Assembly (NCBI RefSeq): GCF_016097555.1
Contig: NC_054711.1
Location: forward strand, 34,679,395 to 34,743,394
Direction of reading: 5' to 3'
Source of the DNA: Gigantopelta aegis
Lineage: Eukaryota; Mollusca; Gastropoda; Neomphalida; Peltospiridae
DNA length: 64,000 bases
Shown: positions 11,566-23,908 of the stretch, one piece after another
Layout: every line of letters starts with the position of its first letter
Numbering within the stretch: the first letter of the stretch is position 1
Notes under the pieces: generated by a model
Database searches by the model: none
Seen by the model: the letters and a program-made list of their open reading frames with translations, nothing else
What the model was told of the DNA's origin: nothing
Translations under genes and position numbers: made by a program

Positions 11566-13117
11566 TACTACTCAAAAGAATTTAAGGGTCAAAAATTTAT
11601 AACCAAATAAGTTTCAGAGTGTATTAGATTGATGATGTAAACTACACCAAAAATTTAATTTATTGTTCCATATTTACAAAAAAAACACAAATAAACGTCA
11701 CTGTATACAAGAAAGTCACATGACATGCTGTCAAAGTTGAAGGTTGTCAAACATGGATTTTACACATTAGAACATTCGTTTAATAGTGTGTGAATCCACC
11801 CCTGGCGCGAATACACTCGACACATCGTTGCCTCATGCTGTTGATCAGACGTCTGAAGAACCCTGCCACTCTGCCATAAGAAGTTGACCCAGATCATGAA
11901 GGTTGGCCGGAGGGGCATGGTTATCCCGAACTCTCCTGCCTAATTCGTCCCAGGCGAACTCTATTGGGGCCAAGTCAGGCGAATATGCTGGCCAATCCAT
12001 CCTGGCGATACCTTGTTGTCTGAGAAAGTCCGTTACCACCCTGGCGCGGTGGGGTCTGGCATTGTCATCCTGCAGAACTGCCCCGTCGCCAATCTGCTGA
12101 AGGCCTGGGAGAACCAACGGCCGGATAGCGGATTCCATTCAGATTGCCATCCACCACATAGAGGGAGGTCCTGTGGATAGAGATGCCGCCCCACACCATG
12201 ACGCTGCCACCACCGAACCGGTGACGTTGTCTAACGTTAACGTCAGCGAAGCGCTCCCCAGGACGTCTGTAGACACGAACCCGACCGTCGTTGAACTGGA
12301 GACTAAACCTGGACTCATCAGTGAACATCACTCGGCCCCACTGAACACGTTGCCACCGCAGATGAAGTGTGCACCAGTGACGTCTGCCCATTCTGTGACG
12401 TGGTAGGAGTGGTGGTCGAACAGCCTGGAGACGGCAGCGTAGATTATTGGCTCTCAGACGATTGCGTACCGTTTGATCAGACACTCGAGTTCCAGTCGCA
12501 GTCCGCAGATTGTCACGTAATCGGCGTGCAGTGGTTGTGCGTTGACGTAGAGCCATATTGGTGATGTAGCGGTCCTCTCTATTTGTAGTGCTTCGGGGTC
12601 TTCCCGAATGTGGACGATTTCGAACAGAATTCGTTGCTTGGTACCGTTGCCACAGTCGGCCAACGACACTCTGACACCAAGTCTCAGAGCAACATTTCTT
12701 TGCGTATTGCCATCCTGAAGCCAAGCAATAGCCCTTCCTCGATCTTCGATAGTCAGTTGACGTCTACCATTGTCGAATTTGGAGTGTGCACCGTACACGA
12801 ACGCAAGCTCCAATTATACGGAAATTCAGCATTGGGAACATGGAATACACATGCAAAGCGTGCAAATGAAGTTATGGGCACTTAGCAGACCTTTCGCTTT
12901 CGCCCTAATTTACGTGCAAATGTAAGCATGTTTTCGCCATTAGAACTAGTCGACAGTGTCAATGACAGTGGATTTTAATTCATTTATGGGTTGCTTAGAC
13001 CCACTTTCGTCAAAATGGAACAATACCATGCGTGACATTATGGTCTAGCTAATATAATTGACATTCAGAAAATAATGTCGAAAATATCGTCTGACCCTTA
13101 AATTCTTTTGAGTAGTA
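11566..13117 (-). mobile_element. Tc1-like DNA transposon, family 1
   Basis: A 1,552-bp element is bounded by inverted ends TACTACTCAAAAGAATTTAA (left) and its complement (right), each flanked by TA, the Tc1/mariner target duplication. The inverted match continues through AGGGTCA. It contains one transposase remnant on the minus strand and is distinct in sequence from the two Tc1 elements at 21-25 kb. Confidence 0.9.
11780..12800 (-). pseudogene. Tc1-like transposase (DD34E), frameshifted
   Basis: This would be a cut-and-paste transposase acting on the ends of the surrounding element. In order on the minus strand: an HTH region RRQLTIEDRGRAIAWLQDGN (about 12,760), the linker SGRPRSTTNREDRYI, a second helix region VSDQTVRNRLR, catalytic FTDESRF (first D), RFGGGSVMVWGGI, DDNARPH (second D), and SPDLAPIEFAWDEL, whose E follows 34 residues after the D, giving DD34E. 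The C-terminus reads MRQRCVECIRARGGFTHY and stops at 11,780. Three frame changes separate these pieces: after the first HTH, after the GNLN motif near 12,130, and near 11,860. All three catalytic residues survive, but the copy cannot make a full protein. Confidence 0.85.
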
Positions 13118-13162
13118 TAGATACGTTCTTCTGCGTCGTGTCTGCGTGTTAAACGAGATGGA

Positions 13163-13395
13163 ACCGGCCTCGGTGGTGCAGTGGTTAAGCCATCGGGCTA
13201 CAGGCTGGTAGGTACAGGGTTCGCAGCCCGGTATCAACCCAGTGCGAGTTCTTAAGTAGGTGTAAGGCCAGTACACCCTCATCTCTCTCACTAATCACTA
13301 ACCCACTAACAACTAACCCACTGTCCTGGACAGACAGCCTAGACAGCTGAGATGTGTGCCCAGGACAGCGTGCTTGAACCTTAATTGGATATAAA
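13163..13395 (+). mobile_element. SINE-C (tRNA-derived)
   Basis: The head reads CCGGCCTCGGTGGTGCAGTGG (A-box region), then GCTGGTAGGTACAGGGTTCG (B-box region). The body follows (GTGTAAGGCCAGTACACCCT, CACTGTCCTGGACAGACAG), then the tail GCTTGAACCTTAATTGGATA. The tail is cut at ATAAA exactly where the LTR of the next element starts, so that element probably inserted into this SINE. The tail in other copies continues with CACGAAAATAAGTTGA. Confidence 0.85.
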
Positions 13396-14451
13396 TGTAA
13401 CAGCACCAACAAACACGGTAGTCGTTCTTGATGGTTTATTCATAGGGTTCGAAGTTCAACATCATAAAAATAAAAGCCCTATAAATATAAAATATATAAA
13501 TATTAGTTACAGAAATATTAACATAATTACATTTTCAAAAGTTTAACATTTCATAGTACATAATCTTTCGTCCCTTGTGATAACCCTTATCTCACATATA
13601 TAATATGTCATACATATTACATTAACACATACCAATATACATTATATATATTAATATACACCAACACATGTATACATATATAATGGCATACACAATATAA
13701 CATCCATGATAGAACATACATATATCCTTTATAGTAATCTTGGTTATAATGCATGTTCTACCTACCAGGTATATGTACCTGGGCTTCCAACAAGTAAAAC
13801 TGTCCATTCCGTCTATCAATATCCTTTCACCTGCATATACAAATTACATATCTTAAAATAAAATATCAAAACCATACTACAATACGTTTAGTTACAAAAC
13901 CATGGTAATTCAAACCACCGTAATTTAATGTCGTCTAAATGAAAACACATTTCCTAACAATACAAAGCCCCAAAAATGGTTATTAAATACATAAGGTAAA
14001 CAATGAAAATAGCGCATACCATAAATAGTAATTATAACCCTGTTTAGTTGATCGTTAAAAGATAATCTACAGTAAACGTTAATACGTTCATACCAATACT
14101 AAATCTAAATATATTATACAAGAACTCCTATCACGAAATATAAAATTACTATTAAATAAAAAATCACTAATCTGACAACAACCCAATCCAATAACACCCA
14201 GTGATAAGTGACAACGTTTCCCCAACACACCCGTCTATTTATGTAGCTACACGACGGACAAATCGTGCGCGTGCAATAAGCTGCAGTGCTACGTGTTAGT
14301 GCAGTTAGTGTTATCTATGCTGTACCCAGTGTATCGATTTTGTACCCGATAGTGCAATCAACAAATCGTATTTTCTAAATTTACATTATACTTTAGTTGC
14401 GGCCAACATATTACTAAAACATTAAACATAAAACTATGTACATACATAACA
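13396..14451 (-). repeat. LTR of a Ty3/Gypsy-type fossil
   Basis: On the minus strand this ~1.06-kb block starts TGTTATG, ends GTAACA-type (TG...CA) and is preceded by a purine tract ATGGGGGAG, as expected of a 3' LTR. Only one LTR is seen in the window. Confidence 0.75.
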
Positions 14452-15089
14452 CTCCCCCATAATAAACCATCTACCACATACACCCTCCTTCCAGAACAAA
14501 ATGACGTCCTCATCATTTTACACATTCTTAGTACTTACCAAGAACTGTCCGCCTATACATACAAATACTATACCTGAATTACAAACTCCTGAATAAGTCG
14601 GGGTTTCTTATTCATACCCGGTTGAACTACTATACGATTTAATATGTAATCACCGGATGTCATCCACTCTGGCTTCCATGTATTCCTTGCCGAACGTCGC
14701 GGCTGAAGTTCTGTAGTCTCAGAGTCACCATCAGAAGTAACACTGTTTTCCATCTGCACTAACCCGTTCTCCATACTTACAACTTCCGGATCTATTTCTG
14801 CATCCTGCTCATCCGTAAGCAGAGATATGTAACCGTCGCCACCAGAATTGATTCGTCCACTTCAGCTGCTTCGCAATAGTCATCACCAAGCAACCTAGTA
14901 GAATCACCAACCTCTTCAGCAGTATCAGCGTTAATAGACGTGACACTATCAACTTCTGCGAATTGGAGCGGGTGTGCAGGTACCTGGATTGTACAAAATG
15001 TACTCTCACCTTCACTCCTGTCATCATCACCACCATCTGAATGCACGTCATCACATGATTGTTCAATCACAATCGGCGGTGAAACTGGT

Positions 15090-16250
15090 CTTATTCTCGG
15101 TTTGGATAAAAGTTTCGGTTTTTCCGTGATCTCTCATAACAAGGTAAAGACACTATCGGCAAAAGATGATTCCTGTGAATGGTTCTTTTGCGCCCTTCTC
15201 CATTACACTTTTGAATAACAAACACAGGAATATTACTATTGGGTTGATCTAACACAATGTAAACATCTTCATCCCACTTGTTTGCTAGTTTATGCTTACC
15301 GTCAAATGCCAAGGATTTTATAAGAACTCTATCCCCTACTTGAACAGTAGCCCCTCTTACCTTTAAATCATAACCTGCCTTTTGTCGTTTCTGAGCTTCT
15401 GTTGACGCCCGCGAAGCTTGGTCATAAGACTCTTGAAGCTGTTCCTTAAGAGACTTAATATACTTTGATACAGACTTATGTTCAAGATTGCTCTCTATTC
15501 CAAAAGCTAGATCAATTGGTAAATGTGGTTTACGCCCAAACATAAGAAAAAATGGCGTCTCACCTGTGGATTCGTGTTTAGTGCAATTATGCGCATGTAT
15601 CAATTCTCCAACATGATTCTTCCAATATCGCTTCCTGGCTGGTGTAAGTGTTCCCAACATGTTACAGAGAGTTCTATTAAACCTCTCACACATCCCATTG
15701 CCCATGGGGTGATAGGGTGTGGTCCGAGATTTCCTAATATCAAGAATCTGGCATAATTCCTTAATTAACTTACTCTCGAAGATAGCCCCTTGATCAGAGT
15801 GTAAGCGTTGTGGAATTCCACAATACTGTATGAACAGGTTGTACAAAACTTCCGCAGTGGTCCTTGCCGTCTGATTACGAGTTGGTATAGCCTGCGCATA
15901 TCTTGTGAAGTGATCCGTTATCACCAATATGTTTTCATATTCTCTGGGAGACTCTAAAGAAAGAAAGTCTATACACACTAATTCCAACGGTTGAGTTGTC
16001 TTTATACTTACAAGTGGTGCTCAAGTATTAGTTGAAGATGTCCTTCTAATACATCTTCCACAGCGATGTATCCACTCTTCCACGTCTTTTGACATCCCTG
16101 GCCAATAAAATCTATCTCGTAAAAGAGAAAATGTTCGATCTCTGCCAGGATGACCAACATCACTATGACATCCAATCAAAGCTTTCTCCACAAAACTAGA
16201 AGGCAACACCAAATGTAGCTTCTTCTTACCGTCTAATGTGACTTATCTGT
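15090..16250 (-). pseudogene. Gypsy fossil: integrase region
   Basis: The span holds the HHCC-type zinc-binding region (GHPGRDRTF, CGRC) and the integrase core with its typical TDHFTRYAQAIPT, HSDQGAIFES and YHPMGNGMCERFNRT blocks. A chromatin-binding-like basic tail follows. It is part of the LTR fossil and is not a functional gene. Confidence 0.85.
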
Positions 16251-16359
16251 GCAAAACTCCATTCTCCATAACAAGACTATCAAATATTCGATACATGGTA
16301 GAATGACTTTTAATATGTGAAATAGTCTCTCTTCGTGGTTTACGTCGATTTTTCACATG

Positions 16360-18050
16360 GTTGATTCAAAACCGCAGAATCTCGTCTTGGTACTGTGCTT
16401 TTCTCCAGTCTCTATCAGTCATAGCCCTGAGATCCTGTCCTTCAAATTCCATGTCTACTACATCTGCAGAAAAACTAAGACACTCAACATATGGCTGTGT
16501 ATTAGGCTGTGCATTAACCATATGACAAATTGCCTCAACAGATGTTGGAATAAAGTTTTTGAAAACATTGCCCGACAATTCAGGAAGTGTGGAAAGAATA
16601 TCAGCATCCATGTTATTCCTACCTGGTCTATACTTAATATCGAAGTTATATGCAGATAAAGCAGCAAGCCAACGATGTCCTGTTGCGTCCAACTTGGCAG
16701 AAGTAAGAACGTACGTCAAAGGATCATTGTCTGTATATACTGTGAAAGTATTACCATATAGATAATCGTGAAATTTATCGCTGATAGCCCATTTCAATGC
16801 TAGGAACTCGAGACGATGTGCAGAATAATTCCTCTCGGCTTTGTTCAAACTACGACTAGCATACGAAATTACCTGTCTTTTACCACAGTCATTCTCCTGA
16901 TACAACACTGCACCTAATCCATGACTACTAGCATCAGTATGTAATTCAAACTTCTTACCAAAATCAGGATATCCCAAAATAGGTGGGGAGGAAAGAACAT
17001 CTTTCAGCTGATCAAAAGCCAACTGTTCTTCTGTATCCCAATTCCAAACTGTTGTTTTTGTACAATTCCTTTTTCGCTTACCTGTGGTTCTTTTATTTGG
17101 CAACAAGTTTGAAAGTGGTCTGGCAGTTTTAGCAAAATCCTTAACGAATTTACGGTAGTATCCCGCGAATCGCAAGAATTGTCTTACCTCTTCTGGTGTT
17201 GTTGGTACAGGCCAGTTCTTAATTTTCTCCACCTTATCCGGGTCTGCTGTAATCCCTTTTGATGACACAATATGACCTAGGAATTTTATTTTCTCTTTAA
17301 AGAACGAACACTTACCTGGTGTCAGTTTTAATCCACACATTCTGATCCTTTCAAAAATCTGGCTCAACCTACGTAGATGTTCTTCGTAAGTATTGGAAAA
17401 GACAATACTATCATCCAAATAGATTAAACAAATGTTCAAGTCCCTCAAAACACTCATTCATTAGTCTCTGGTAGGTAGCAGGACTATTGCACAAACCAAA
17501 TGGCATACGAAAAACCTAGCTCCTCCAAGGGCATCCAACATTTTGTCTATTCTGGTAAGTGAATAACAATCTTTTATTGTACGAGCATTCAATTGTCTAT
17601 AGTCAACACATAATCGGAGTTTTCCATCCTTCTTTTTAACAAGAACCACATTCGAAGACCAGGGAGAACACGACTTTCTAATAACACCTGTTACTAAAAG
17701 TTGTTGCAAATGATCACGTACTTCATTGTACATGGACGGTGGAATCCGACGGTGGCGTTGCTTAAAAGGAATTGCATCAGTTAATTCTATTCTATGAGTT
17801 ATTCTGTCTGTATGTCCAACATCAGTGTCTCCGGTAGAAAATATATCAATAAACTTATTAATGACACATTTACCTTTCTCCAACTCCTCTGAAGTAACTG
17901 CCGCTTCCTTGAAATCCATCTTCTCCATGGCAGATTGTTCAAGTTCAGATAACTCTGGCATCTCCTCCACAGTTACTGGTTGTATTTCGCACAAAACAGC
18001 ATCAGGCGACACTGCAACAGTCCTAGTTGTAACATTACTCACGTGTACAT
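16360..18050 (-). pseudogene. Gypsy fossil: reverse transcriptase and RNase H region
   Basis: Recognisable RT blocks ([41 protein letters not shown]) and the Ty3-type RNase H block (ELHTDASSHGLGAVLYQ, YTDNDPLTYVL) occur in the expected order. The span belongs to the LTR fossil and is broken. Confidence 0.85.
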
Positions 18051-18065
18051 CTATAGTTTGAGTTT

Positions 18066-19870
18066 ATTTAAGATGCTTACACTCAACCGAAATGTGGCGC
18101 ACCGTCCGAGTACACTGACGGTGCTCACACTGAGGTGGAGGATCTTTCTTTAATATAAATGAATGGGTCAAATATGTATGACTGATGCGAGCAAGACACA
18201 ATACATTTCCTTCCTGTACTGTCTATAGGAGGACTGCCATTCTCCCAAGACTGGCTTGATAGCATGAAGCTTGTTCGCAACCGCGCCGTTCCAATCATGT
18301 TGCCACGCCAAAACGAAAAACTGGTTAATACTATATTTATAATCAGTATAAGGCACACCAACCCTGGCATGAAGCAAATCCAAAGCATGACTTCTCAGCG
18401 GAATCTGCCTTTCCATTACCCCTGATGCGAACATGGCTGGGCACCCATTAAGGGATGGTCCAGCGTCATGTTGTGTAAAGCTTGGAGACACGAAACTGAG
18501 TCGGTAAAAATAATAAATTTGGATGCAATCGAATCTTTGATTTCATGTAAGGCTGTCATGACTGCACAAACTGCACTAAAAATTGATGCTGAGTCAGGCA
18601 ATCTCATGGAAAGTATTGTGCCTGATGGAAAATCTGTAGCATAAGCCACATAATTCCCATCCAGTGATCCGTCTGTATACACAGGAATGAAATCACGGTA
18701 CTTGTCTTGAATTTCCATGAAAAACTGTTTATAAACAACAGCATCTGTACGATCTTTCTTTAGATGCGCCAGATCAAACACAATTTTAGGTGGAGTAATA
18801 CACCAAGGTGGTAAAACAAAATATGAAGGAGTTTCCAAATTGTCAGTTAAATCAATGTTAGAAAGCGACAAAAAAGAAAACAACAACAACGCTGAATGCA
18901 AAGACCAAATGTACGAATAGCATTCGGCCTTGCATCAAACACTATATTTTTGGTCAAACACCGCGTTATGTGTAGAATGTTTTGATAATGATCTAATCTT
19001 GGTAGCATACTGCAGAGAAAGCTTTGCACGTCTATGCGTGCCGACCCATACACAATGCATCCATAATCAAGTTTTGACCTCACAAGAGATCGATACAGAC
19101 CTTGCATAACCTTGCGCTCTGCTCCACATTCCGTATTACCAATAATTTGTAAAATATTGAGAGCTTTTAAGCCCTTCTTTTTAACATATTTATGATTGGG
19201 CACAAAAGATCGCTTCCTGTCAAATATTCAAATATAACTCCCAGAAATTTAGTCTCCTCCACAACTGGAATTGGATTTTTGTCTCAAGTGGAGACTTGTT
19301 TTCTGGCAGATATGCATGTAAACCATGCCTTTGAGAATCGAAAGCCATTGTCAGTTGCCCATTGATGAAGTTTATTCAAACAAATCTGCAACTTACGTTG
19401 ATATGATACTCATATTGGACGATCTATAGCAAATCTGAAAATCATCGACATATAACGAGCAATCCACACTAGGTGTTAAACACTGGGCGATGCTGTTAAT
19501 TTTCACAGAAAATAGAGTTACAGACAGGATACTTGGGGGCACACCCATCTCCTGTGGTTGAATGTCGGACAAAGTCGACCCCACCCTGACTTTAAAAGAT
19601 CTATCTTTTAAAAATTGAGATATAAAAACAGGAAGTGGACCTCTGAGGCCCATGCCATGGAGTTCGTTTAAAATCCCATACTTCCACGTGGTAGCGTAAG
19701 CTTTCTCCAAATAAAAAACAACAACACTGAAACCAAGTGGATGAAAGCTTCCCTACAAAACGTTTCAAATCTAACAAGATGATCAATCGTGCTACGGATA
19801 ACCAGCAGGCACCCATGCCAGGGATACATGGTTGATATACATGGGCAATAAACAGACAATAAATCATCCA
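18066..19870 (-). pseudogene. LINE with RNase H domain (I/Nimb-like), 5'-truncated
   Basis: Read on the minus strand: HLVRFETFCREAF (about 19,780), EKAYATTWKYGIL, DRSFKVRVGSTLSD and the catalytic CSLYVDDFQICY (about 19,440). The thumb with LYRSLVRSKLDYGCIVYGSA follows at about 19,090. Next comes an RNase H domain, FIPVYTDGSLDGNYVAYATD (about 18,680) with FIIFTDSVSCLQAL (about 18,500), and a C-terminal CEHRQC...HISVECKHLK zinc-binding tail that stops at about 18,068. This RT-RNase H-CCHC layout is typical of the I group of LINEs. Several frameshifts break it, one of them in the motif-A region, and the PQGS motif reads as VPPSILSVT. No endonuclease is present, so the copy is 5'-truncated. Confidence 0.8.
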
Positions 19871-20234
19871 GTTGATCCTAGCCACCGCCCCAAAGAACAT
19901 CAAATACACATAGTATATAAACAATATTTGTTCTTGATAAAATTAACAAAACAAAGGTTGTTTGCTCTGGAGCTTGACATGACCAGCCGTTTGATCAGGT
20001 CGGGCCTTCCTGACCACCTGTCTGGCTGAACTCCAGGCCAAAGTGATATGTTGCCAGAAAACATATCCGTAGATATGCTCCCAGCTCAACCACCAGGATC
20101 CCTTCATTCAGCATTACGGGATGCACCTCACGGCCAACATGGTGCCCCAAAAGGAGAGTTGTACTGTATTAGCCATTCTCATAGAGAATGCTTCACACCT
20201 GCACCACGGTGAGGTTACAGTACTTGCAGGGGAT
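19871..20234. other. Unassigned stretch between two LINE remnants
   Basis: No motif is recognised. A GC-rich segment at 19,990-20,160 differs from its AT-rich surroundings and might be part of a retrotransposon UTR. The two LINEs on either side point in opposite directions. Confidence 0.35.
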
Positions 20235-20880
20235 ATATAGAAAAATGGTATGCTACTGGGCGCGACTGATATCAGGAAAACAATCAAAATTGTCTACTCT
20301 TTTATGCAAAATTATGTTAAATGACCACCTTACTAACGGAACTAACTATAACTGGATAAATACCGTTAAAAACACACTGAATACCTTGGGAATGGGTGAT
20401 ATCTGGATAAGACAATCTTTCAAATCAGTTAATTGTCTCTCATAACAAATTAAACAAAGACAATGCGATCAGTATTTACAAACATGGAAAAATAACATAT
20501 CACAGTCATCGAGAGGCAACACTTACCGATTATACAAAGAACAACTATTTTTTGATAGCTATATTAATAAACTACCAGAAAAACTGTGGACAACACTCTT
20601 AAAATATAGAACGTCTAACCATTACCTACCCGTTGAAATCGGACGTTGGAATAACATACTCATAGAAGATAGAATTTGTACATTATGTAATGTAGTGGAC
20701 ATTGGCGACGAGTTCCATTATCTTTTCATTTGCCATTTTTCTCATAATTCAAGAGTCCAGTTGCTACACCCATATTATTATACGCGACCAAGTACTTATC
20801 AATTTAGAGAACTAATGGAGAATAAACGAATTAGTACCCTAAAGAAATTAGCATGTTTCAAAAATATAATAATTAATTAA
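20235..20880 (+). pseudogene. LINE 3'-terminal remnant (post-RT, CxxC tail)
   Basis: The plus strand encodes ARLISGKQSKLSTLLCKIML, then IWIRQSFKSVNCLS followed by a stop at 20,443. In the same frame it resumes with GRWNNILIEDRICTLCNVVD, IGDEFHYLFICHFSHNSR and LHPYYYTRPSTYQF, ending in NIIIN and TAA at 20,880. The C-x-x-C ... H-x-x-x-x-C tail after a basic region is the conserved end of CR1/RTE-like LINE proteins in invertebrates. The RT core is absent. One in-frame stop is visible. I cannot name the clade from this tail alone. Confidence 0.65.
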
Positions 20881-21128
20881 TTCAAACGCCCTTGACTACA
20901 AACATCATCAAAACCAAACATATTTAATAAAATATTATCATTGTCCACTGCATCATATACAAGTTTATCAATCTATTCGTTTATAAGTACTTGGATACCC
21001 GTATATCTGTATTAAATATCTGTATTATTACATAATATATTGATATGTGTGATTGTATGTGTTTGTGTATGTATTGTAATTAATGTATTTACTGTTAACC
21101 ATCTTGTCACGTGTATATAACAAAATGT
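20881..21128. other. Unassigned AT-rich spacer
   Basis: Probably the 3' UTR of the LINE remnant to its left. No poly(A) or short-repeat tail is obvious before the (TA)n run. Confidence 0.3.
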
Positions 21129-21129
21129 T

Positions 21130-21179
<50 letters not shown>
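21129..21179. repeat. (TA)n microsatellite hosting a Tc1 insertion
   Basis: About 50 bp of TA. It resumes for about 18 bp at 22,674 on the other side of the Tc1 element, so the element sits inside the TA run. Confidence 0.95.
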
Positions 21180-21180
<1 letters not shown>

Positions 21181-22673
21181 TCTTCAAAAAAAGAAACGCA
21201 AAAGGGTACAAATGGGTTATAACTCCGATTTTATGTTTCCTACCGGTTCATGCTTTGTGAATATAAGGTCATTGCATGTCCCAAACACATTCCCACGGTT
21301 ACATTCGATAAAACACAGCTACTGTACAATAAAGTTCCAAAATGTGAATATTCGCAAAAACGCAGCCACGTGCAAACCATGTCACCACTGCACGTGCGTT
21401 GTCTGCACGTGCAACATGAACACCGACAGTATAAAAGTGCAGGGTGTTCGCTTGCCTGGCCTCTGTATCTGGCCGACAGTTGACAATCCAGGACATGCCA
21501 CGTCTCAGTGAACCGCAGAGAAACAATGCCATCGGCCGACTAGACGCAGGCGAATCCAGAACGGCCGTTGCCAGGGCATTCCATGTGTCCCCAAGCACCA
21601 TCTCCAGACTGTGGGACCGTTACCAGCAACATGGATCAACACGTGACCTCCCTAGATCCGGTCGACCACGGGTCACTACCCCCGGGCAGGACCGCTACAT
21701 CCGGGTACGCCACCTTCGGGAACGATTGACTACTGCCACCTCCACAGCCGCAGCAATACCAGGTTTGCGCAGGATATCCGACCAGACCGTACGGAACCGC
21801 CTACGTGAGGTAGGAATTCGTGCCAGACGTCCAGTTCGAGGTGTCATCTTAACACCACAACACCATCGACTCCGACTGCAGTGGTGCCAGATTCATCGAC
21901 AATGGCCTCAACTGCGATGGAGACAGGTGTGGTCCAGTGACGAGTCCCGATTTCTGCTCCGACGTCATGATGGAAGATGTCGCGTGTATAGGCGTCGTGG
22001 TGAACGTTATGCGGCAAACTGCGTGCAGGAAGTAGACAGATTCGGCGGGGGTAGTGTCATGGTGTGGGCAGCCATCTCACACACTGGCAGAACTGACCTG
22101 GTCCACGTGTAGGGCAACCTGAATGCACAGGGCTACATTGACCAGATCCTCCGGCCACACATCGTTCCAGTTATGGCCAACGCCAACGCAGTGTTCCAAC
22201 ATGACAACGCCAGGCCTCACACAGCACGTCTCACAACGGCTTTCCTACAGAACAACAACATTAATGTCCTTCCTTGGCCATCGATATCACCGGATTTGAA
22301 CCCAATTGAGCATCTATGGGACGAGTTGGACCGACGCCTCCGACAGCGACAACCACAGCCCCAGACCCTGCCCGAGCTGGCAGCAGCCTTGCAGGCCGAG
22401 TGGGCCACCATCCCCCGGGACGTCATCCGTACTCTGGTTGCTTCAATGGGCAGGCGGTGCCAGGCAGTTGTCAACACACGCGGAGGCCACACCCGGTATT
22501 GACTCCAGATGACCTTAACCTTGGTGGTGTGTCCTATCACTTACTCACAATGGACTAGAGTGAATTGTGAACAATCCTGCAACATTTGGTAATTATCGGA
22601 CTCACCATTCAATAATTAAATCAATTCTCCAAATGTTACGACAATGTGGTTTTGCGTTTCTTCTTTTGAAGAG
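21180..22673 (+). mobile_element. Tc1-like DNA transposon, family 2, copy 1
   Basis: A 1,494-bp element with ends CTCTTCAAAAAAAGAAACGC and GCGTTTCTTCTTTTGAAGAG. The inverted match is about 27 bp with two internal differences. The TA dinucleotides at 21,178-21,179 and 22,674-22,675 are the target duplication, embedded in (TA)n. Confidence 0.95.
21495..22502 (+). pseudogene. Tc1-like transposase (DD34E), single stop
   Basis: A cut-and-paste transposase for the surrounding element. The chosen start is MPRLSEPQRNNAIGRL at 21,495, which gives about 335 codons, the usual Tc1 size. Seen in order: first HTH (GESRTAVARAFHVSPSTISR), GRPR hinge (SGRPRVTTPGQDRYI), second helix region (ISDQTVRNRLREVGI), WSSDESRF (first D), VDRFGGGSVMVWAAI, HDNARPH (second D), and SPDLNPIEHLWDEL, with E 34 residues after the D. 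The only lesion I see is an in-frame TAG at 22,110-22,112 between DLVHV and GNLNAQGY. The frame continues unshifted to the stop at 22,502. The copy is therefore young or lightly decayed. Confidence 0.9.
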
Positions 22674-22691
22674 TATATATATATATATATA

Positions 22692-23340
22692 TTCCTCCTA
22701 TGCAGTTGTTTAACGGCCCGAGTGCAAATAAAGTCTTGTTTTGTCTTGCTTGGAAAAGATGTGTCCATTTCGAGTTTGATATTAGAAGTCTTCTTAACCA
22801 AGTAGCTTTTAACGCAGTTGTAAAATTTCTAATGTTTAGCTTTTTGATGCCTCCATTTACATAGTCTTGCATTAGTACTTCTCTTTTGACTTTTTCTGGT
22901 TTGTTTTGCCAAATAAAATTTAAAAAACGTTTTAGTTATTTGTTTTGTTACTTGATCTGGAACATTTGATAATGCAATTAATTAGTGTACTATTTTTGAA
23001 ATTATAAAGGTTTTGATAACAACTATGCCACCCAGTGAAGTTAATTTTTGAGTGGACCATTGTTTTAACATTTGTTTCATCTCCATTAACTTTGGTTCAA
23101 AGTTAGTTTGAATAATTTCTTCGATATTAACTGAAAAATATACTCCTTGTAAGAAAACGTTTCTGCACCCCATTCTAACTTCCATTTTGGATGATGAAAA
23201 ACATCTTTTGAATAGGTTTTACTGCCTATTCAGATGATTTTGGATTTCAAGTAGTTTATGTTTAATCCAGATACGTTGGCATACAGGTCTAATAGTTTTA
23301 AAGTGCTATCCAGGGATTTGTGGGTTCTGTCTAAAATGCA
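22692..23340 (-). pseudogene. Tx1/L1-type LINE fragment (same family as 1-2,815)
   Basis: On the minus strand: MEVRMGCRNVFLQGVYFSVN, then LMEMKQMLKQWSTQKLTSL (about 23,100-23,040) and VVIKTFIISKIVH. Next come KKLNIRNFTTALKATWLRRL (about 22,830) and LISNSKWTHLFQ. Each piece aligns by eye with the RT thumb region of the LINE at 1-600. Frameshifts separate the pieces, the RT core is absent beyond about 23,340, and the 3' end stops at the (TA)n next to the Tc1 element. Confidence 0.75.
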
Positions 23341-23905
23341 CGAAGTTGACTTATTTTCATTTTACAAAAATATCTGTATATTTTCAATGCAGTTTCGTTT
23401 GCATAACAAAAGATTAGGATACGATGCTACGCAAAGGCCATTATAGCTTGTTTCATTCAAATGTAAAGAAAACAAGGATTGAATATGAATTAAAAGTAAC
23501 ATTTGCAAAAACACTTAGGGTCTAAACAATTGAACAGGATTATAGTAAGGTATTTAGTATGACACATCAATTTTCATGTCTAAAAATATTTTAAACTAAA
23601 ATCTCACATAGTAACTTATGCCCTGGAGGAAATGCTCGGAAAGGGATGGGCCTCGCGACCAATCCAGTCTGACGATTCAACACCCAGGTGAGGTTCCACA
23701 GACTCACCGGGCCGGATTCCTATGGCGCGGGGCAGATGAAAGGGGAAGGCTAGACAGCCTTACACCTATCACTCAAACAGCAATCGCCATATCGCCCCTA
23801 TTTCTAGCGGTCCCTCCCATACTACCCAAGCCATAGTATGCCATTCCAGCAAGTCATGTCGAAAAGGAGATGTTAATATGAGTCATGACTCAATGTTGAA
23901 AGGAA

Positions 23906-23908
<3 letters not shown>
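23341..23908. other. Unassigned spacer
   Basis: Plain AT-rich DNA to about 23,610, then a GC-richer block (23,615-23,850) with no recognised family. I see no gene. Confidence 0.35.

Larger units (their letters stand above)
13396..18060 (-). mobile_element. Ty3/Gypsy LTR retrotransposon, broken fossil
   Basis: An LTR-retrotransposon remnant on the minus strand: one LTR at the low-coordinate end, a short Ser/Thr- and acid-rich tail region, then integrase, RNase H and reverse transcriptase toward the high-coordinate end. Domain order RT-RNase H-integrase is the Ty3/Gypsy order. Its 5' part (gag and the other LTR) is missing where it meets a LINE at about 18,065. The coding region is broken, with a handful of lesions, and the element looks old enough to be inactive. 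Clade not determined. Confidence 0.9.

Noticed and set aside
19960-20180. A host exon in the GC-rich block
   Set aside because: Frames are short and closed on both strands and no splice-bounded coding run was found. A retrotransposon UTR is likelier.
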